Below are positions 60,679 to 64,000 of a stretch of DNA of 64,000 nucleotides, piece after piece. Position numbers and translations under genes: made by a program. The notes beneath the pieces were generated by a model that was not told where the DNA came from, searched no databases, and worked only from the letters and a program-made list of their open reading frames with translations. Source of the DNA: an uncultured Clostridia bacterium (GTDB lineage Bacteria; Bacillota; Clostridia; TANB77; CAG-508); NCBI GenBank assembly GCA_934169775.1, contig CAKPOI010000003.1:29594-93593 (forward strand), given 5' to 3'. Within the stretch, counting starts at the first letter, position 1; each line of letters starts with the position of its first letter.

Positions 60679-61923
60679 ATGAACTTAGGAGAAATACGAG
60701 CATTACTAAAGAAATATAATCAAGAACAATTATTAAATGGATATGAAAAATTAGATGAAAGAAAACAAAAAGAGTTATTACAACAAATACAAAATATAGA
60801 CTTTGAATTAATGAATTCATTGTATTTAACAACAAAGCAAGAACAAAAACAACCAAATGACGAAATAACACCAATGGAATATATGGACAAGTATAAGTTA
60901 TATGATGATTATAAATATTATGATAACATAGGGAAAAAAGCAATTAAAGAAGGAAAGCTAGCAGCAGTAACAATGGCAGGAGGACAAGGAACAAGACTAG
61001 GACATGATGGACCAAAGGGAACATTTGATATAGGGTTAGATTCTCATAAATCTTTATTTGAACTATTATGTGATTCATTAAAAGAAGAAGGAAAAAAATA
61101 TGGAGTTACAATACCATGGTTTATAATGACAAGTAGAGAAAATAACAAAGCAACAATAGAATTTTTTGAAAAACATAAATATTTTGGATATCAAAAAGAT
61201 AAAAATTTATTTTTCTTTATTCAAGGTGAATTACCAATGATGGATACAGAAGGAAAAATTTTAATTGGAGAAGATGGACTTGTTAAGCTTGCAGCAGATG
61301 GACATGGTGGAATTTATGAAGCTTTAGTAAAGAACAAAATGGTAGATAAAATGAAAGAATTAGGTGTTGAATGGGTATTTATAGGTGGAGTCGATAACTG
61401 CCTTGTAAAAATGGTAGACCCTGTTCTTATGGGAATAGCTATAGATAAGGAAGTAACAGTAGCTTGTAAATCTGTAGTAAAAGCAAATCCATATGAAAAA
61501 GTTGGAGTATTTTGTAGACGTAATGGAAAACCAAATGTAATTGAATATTCAGAAATAACAGAAGAAATGGCAGAAGCCGTAGATGAAAATGGAGAATTAT
61601 TATATGGAGAGTCACATATTTTGTGTAATTTATTTAATGTAAAAGCGATTGAAAGAATGGGAGCAAATCCATTACCTTATCATGTAGCATATAAAAAAGC
61701 AAAATATATAGACAAAGATGGAAACTTAGTTGTTCCAGATTCTCCAAATGCATATAAATTTGAAGCATTTTTGTTTGATGCTTTTGGAAAAGTTGATGAC
61801 ATGGCAATTTTACGTGTAAAAAGAGAAGAAGAATTTGCACCTGTAAAAAATTCAGATAGTGCAGATGTTGACTGCCCAAGAACTGCTAGAAAATTGTATA
61901 AACAATTTCATCATTTAGACTAA
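60679..61923 (+). CDS. UDP-N-acetylhexosamine pyrophosphorylase (UDPGP type 1, AGX-like)
   Basis: Nucleotidyltransferase, 414 residues, making UDP-GlcNAc/GalNAc or a related UDP-sugar from UTP. The signature is VTMAGGQGTRLGHDGPKGTFDIGL at about residue 98; HGGIYEALVKNKM, FIGGVDNCLVKMVDP and SDSADVDCPRTARKLY follow. This is the family typical of eukaryotes (AGX/QRI1) and some gut bacteria, not the GlmU type. The longest frame from 60580 runs through the repeat element; the ATG at 60679 fits AAAGGAATGG as SD. It is followed by a phosphohexomutase, a fitting pathway partner. Confidence 0.9.
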   Translation: MNLGEIRALLKKYNQEQLLNGYEKLDERKQKELLQQIQNIDFELMNSLYLTTKQEQKQPNDEITPMEYMDKYKLYDDYKYYDNIGKKAIKEGKLAAVTMAGGQGTRLGHDGPKGTFDIGLDSHKSLFELLCDSLKEEGKKYGVTIPWFIMTSRENNKATIEFFEKHKYFGYQKDKNLFFFIQGELPMMDTEGKILIGEDGLVKLAADGHGGIYEALVKNKMVDKMKELGVEWVFIGGVDNCLVKMVDPVLMGIAIDKEVTVACKSVVKANPYEKVGVFCRRNGKPNVIEYSEITEEMAEAVDENGELLYGESHILCNLFNVKAIERMGANPLPYHVAYKKAKYIDKDGNLVVPDSPNAYKFEAFLFDAFGKVDDMAILRVKREEEFAPVKNSDSADVDCPRTARKLYKQFHHLD

Positions 61924-61941
61924 TAAATATTACGCAGAACA

Positions 61942-62025
61942 TGCGGCATGAAGCAATTAAAGTGTATCATGTCGCATATTTGATGTATAAATATTATAGA
62001 AAGTTTGCCGAACTTCCTATAATAT
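61942..62025 (+). repeat. 3' hairpins after the pyrophosphorylase gene, incl. repeat copy 5
   Basis: ATGCGGCATGA/TCATGTCGCAT (61942-61977, one mismatch) and then ATATTATAGGAAG-type hairpin ATTATAGAAAGTT/AACTTCCTATAAT (61991-62025), the first hairpin only of the structured repeat. Confidence 0.6.
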
Positions 62026-62113
62026 AAAAATAGTCAAAATTTTTAGAGCCAGTTGTATAAAAATGTAGCAAATTAAAAATATAAAATTTTATTTAAAAGA
62101 AAGGATGAGCTTA

Positions 62114-63844
62114 ATGAAAGATTATATGAAAGAATATAAAAGATGGTGTGAAAGTGAAGAATTTGATGAGAAAACAAAATCAGAATTAATATCAATAATG
62201 GGAGATGAAAAAGAAATACAAGATAGATTCTATAAAGAATTAGAATTTGGAACAGCAGGATTAAGAGGTGTAATAGGAGCTGGAACAAACAGAATGAATA
62301 AATATACTGTAGGAAAAGCAACACAAGGGTTAGCAAATTATATAGTAGAACAAGGAACACAAGACAAAGGTGTAGCAATAAGTTATGACTCAAGAAAAAT
62401 GTCAAAAGAATTTAGTGAACAAACAGCATTAATATTAAATGCAAATGGAATAAAAACATATTTATTTGAAAATTTAAGACCTGTACCAGAATTATCATTT
62501 ACTGTACGTGAATTAGGATGTACAGCAGGTGTTATGATAACAGCAAGTCATAATCCACCAAAATATAATGGATATAAGGTATACTGGGATGATGGAGCAC
62601 AAATAGTTAATCCTAGAGATGTGGATATTATAGGAAAAGTAAAAGCTGTTACTAATTTTTCAGAAATAAAAACAATGGATAGAAAAGAAGCGGAAGAAAA
62701 AGGATTGTTTAATATAATAGGAACAGAAATGGATGATAAATATCTAGCAAAATTAGAAAGCCTAGTATTAAATCCAGAAATAGTAAAAGAACAAGGAAAA
62801 GATTTGAAAGTTGTTTATACACCATTACATGGAACAGGAAATACAGTAGTGGAAAGATTATTGACAGAAATAGGAATTAAAAATCTATATGTAGTACCAG
62901 AACAAAAGGATCCAGATGGGAATTTTCCAACAGTAGATTACCCAAATCCAGAAGATCCAAAAGCATTTAAGCTAGCATTAGAATTAGCAAAAAAAGTTGA
63001 TGCAGATGTTGTTTTAGCAACTGATCCAGATGCAGATCGCTTAGGAGTATTTGCAAAAGACAGTAAAACTGGTGAATATATGGATTATACAGGAAATATG
63101 TCAGCATTACTTATAGCAGAATATAGAATTTCTCAAATGCAAGAAAAAGGTATTTTACCAGAAAACGGAATGTTTATAACAACAATAGTTTCTTCAAATT
63201 TAGCAAAAGAAATAGCAAAAAATTATAATTTAGATTGTTATGAAGTTTTAACAGGATTTAAAAATATTGGAGCAATAATGAGAGAAGCAGAAGAAACAGG
63301 AAAAAATAAATATGTATTTGGATTTGAAGAAAGTTATGGTTGCTTAATAGGAGATTATGCTAGGGATAAAGATGGTATAGCAGCAGTAATGGCTTTGTGT
63401 GAAGCAGCATGTTATGCAAAATCTCAAGGTAAAACTTTGTGGGATATGATGATTGATATTTATAAAAAATATGGATATTATAAAGAAACACAAGTTGCAA
63501 TTGTTAGAGAAGGAGCAGAAGGTGCTCAAGAAATTCAAGATATGATGACAAAAACTAGACAAAAAGATATTACAGAAATTGCTGGATATAAAGTTTTGAA
63601 ATTTATGGATGTACAAAAAGATATCCAAAAAAATATGAAGAATGGAAAAATTACTAAAACAGGTTTACCATCTTCTAATGTTCTTTATTATGAACTAGAA
63701 AATAATAACTGGTGTTGTGTTAGACCTTCTGGTACAGAACCTAAAATAAAATTATATATGGGAGTTAAAGCTAGATCAGAAAAAAAGGCTGCTGAAAAAT
63801 TGGAACATTTAAAAGAAGATATGGTTAAAATAGTTACAGAATAG
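62114..63844 (+). CDS. Phospho-sugar mutase (phosphoglucomutase/phosphomannomutase, PgcA-like)
   Basis: An alpha-D-phosphohexomutase of about 576 residues, the long bacterial PgcA/PGM2-like type. It interconverts hexose 1- and 6-phosphates. The phosphoserine loop is MITASHNPPKYNGYKVYW at about residue 140; the metal loop is ATDPDADRLGVF at about 300; the sugar loop contains FGFEESYGCL; and the phosphate-binding RPSGTEPKIKLYMG is at the C-terminus. All four active-site loops are complete. The ATG at 62114 is better spaced from AAAGG than that at 62105. It supplies sugar 1-phosphates for the neighbouring pyrophosphorylase. Confidence 0.94.
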   Translation: MKDYMKEYKRWCESEEFDEKTKSELISIMGDEKEIQDRFYKELEFGTAGLRGVIGAGTNRMNKYTVGKATQGLANYIVEQGTQDKGVAISYDSRKMSKEFSEQTALILNANGIKTYLFENLRPVPELSFTVRELGCTAGVMITASHNPPKYNGYKVYWDDGAQIVNPRDVDIIGKVKAVTNFSEIKTMDRKEAEEKGLFNIIGTEMDDKYLAKLESLVLNPEIVKEQGKDLKVVYTPLHGTGNTVVERLLTEIGIKNLYVVPEQKDPDGNFPTVDYPNPEDPKAFKLALELAKKVDADVVLATDPDADRLGVFAKDSKTGEYMDYTGNMSALLIAEYRISQMQEKGILPENGMFITTIVSSNLAKEIAKNYNLDCYEVLTGFKNIGAIMREAEETGKNKYVFGFEESYGCLIGDYARDKDGIAAVMALCEAACYAKSQGKTLWDMMIDIYKKYGYYKETQVAIVREGAEGAQEIQDMMTKTRQKDITEIAGYKVLKFMDVQKDIQKNMKNGKITKTGLPSSNVLYYELENNNWCCVRPSGTEPKIKLYMGVKARSEKKAAEKLEHLKEDMVKIVTE

Positions 63845-64000
63845 GAAGAACTATATTTAGTTTGATGGCGAATAGAATTAAATATAAACAAAAATACCGT
63901 ATAAGTGCAGAAAAATATAAAACTGTAGTGTTACAATAGATGTGAAACAAAAATAATATAGAAAAAAAGTGATTCAAGTAGTATAATTGAATTGTCTAAA
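63845..64000. other. Intergenic end of window
   Basis: No gene starts here. A possible promoter (GTAGTATAAT near 63975-63986) may serve a gene beyond the window. Confidence 0.35.

Overview
The window is the chromosomal replication-origin region of a very AT-rich, Gram-positive, spore-lineage bacterium, most likely an uncultivated gut-type member of the Clostridia. The evidence is gene order: gyrA, gyrB, recF, dnaN and dnaA lie on the minus strand, and rpmH, rnpA, yidD, yidC, jag, mnmE, mnmG, rsmG, soj and spo0J on the plus strand, diverging from oriC at about 13.5-15.5 kb. Sporulation-type genes (spmA, spmB, spoIIR, a GerMN protein), an AbrB/SpoVT-type regulator and strong consensus sigma-A promoters agree with this. 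Species identity cannot be read from the sequence alone.

Layout. 1-5911 (minus): the 5' part of gyrA, then a four-gene operon driven from a consensus promoter at 5.93 kb: a TraC/VirB4-N-like protein, a VirB4-type ATPase, a degenerate CpaE/ParA-like protein and an unknown protein. 5.9-12.4 kb: gyrB and recF, embedded in long T-rich non-coding DNA. This DNA holds two copies of a structured ~417-nt RNA candidate, five copies of a unit pairing a DnaA-box-like 9-mer with a CGTGAC-type hexamer, and a 112-bp tandem repeat. 12.4-15.8 kb: dnaN, dnaA and a bipartite oriC that includes a DnaA-box/DnaA-trio unwinding element. 15.8-25.8 kb: the standard rpmH-to-parB set. mnmE is interrupted by a one-base frameshift, and the mnmE-mnmG gap carries DnaA boxes and parS-like half sites. 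25.9-26.2 kb: two tRNA-Ser genes.

26.4-44.6 kb is the most unusual region: a chromosomal type IV secretion (T4SS)-like locus. It encodes two large proteins sharing a near-identical C-terminal pilin-like domain, a 39-residue membrane peptide, two small VirB2/TrbC-like pilins, PrgI, a two-gene VirB4, a VirB6/TrbL-like channel protein with fourteen 14-residue Gly-rich repeats, two VirB8-like anchored proteins, and a ~1,790-residue membrane-anchored wall hydrolase. The hydrolase combines M23, SGNH, M15/VanY, class-A-beta-lactamase-like, 3D/DPBB-like, lysozyme-like and NlpC/P60 modules. No relaxase, VirD4/TcpA coupling ATPase, integrase or recombinase is visible in the window, so this looks like a resident secretion or surface apparatus rather than an ordinary conjugative element. 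The minus-strand pair at 3.2-5.9 kb is a second, shorter copy of its split VirB4.

44.9-64 kb is housekeeping with mixed strands: patatin lipase, AbrB regulator, rsmI, a TrmN6-like methyltransferase, GerMN protein, a 1,440-residue acyl-CoA-dehydratase-activase-type protein, spmA-spmB, rlmH, walJ, murA, spoIIR, an unknown protein, a UDP-N-acetylhexosamine pyrophosphorylase and a phosphohexomutase. The last two and murA belong to cell-wall precursor supply. Two families of short intergenic repeats are scattered through the window.

Starts were set by Shine-Dalgarno (SD) spacing. In this genome the longest frame often begins inside the SD (AAAGGAATG...), so several starts given here are a few codons inside the longest possible frame.
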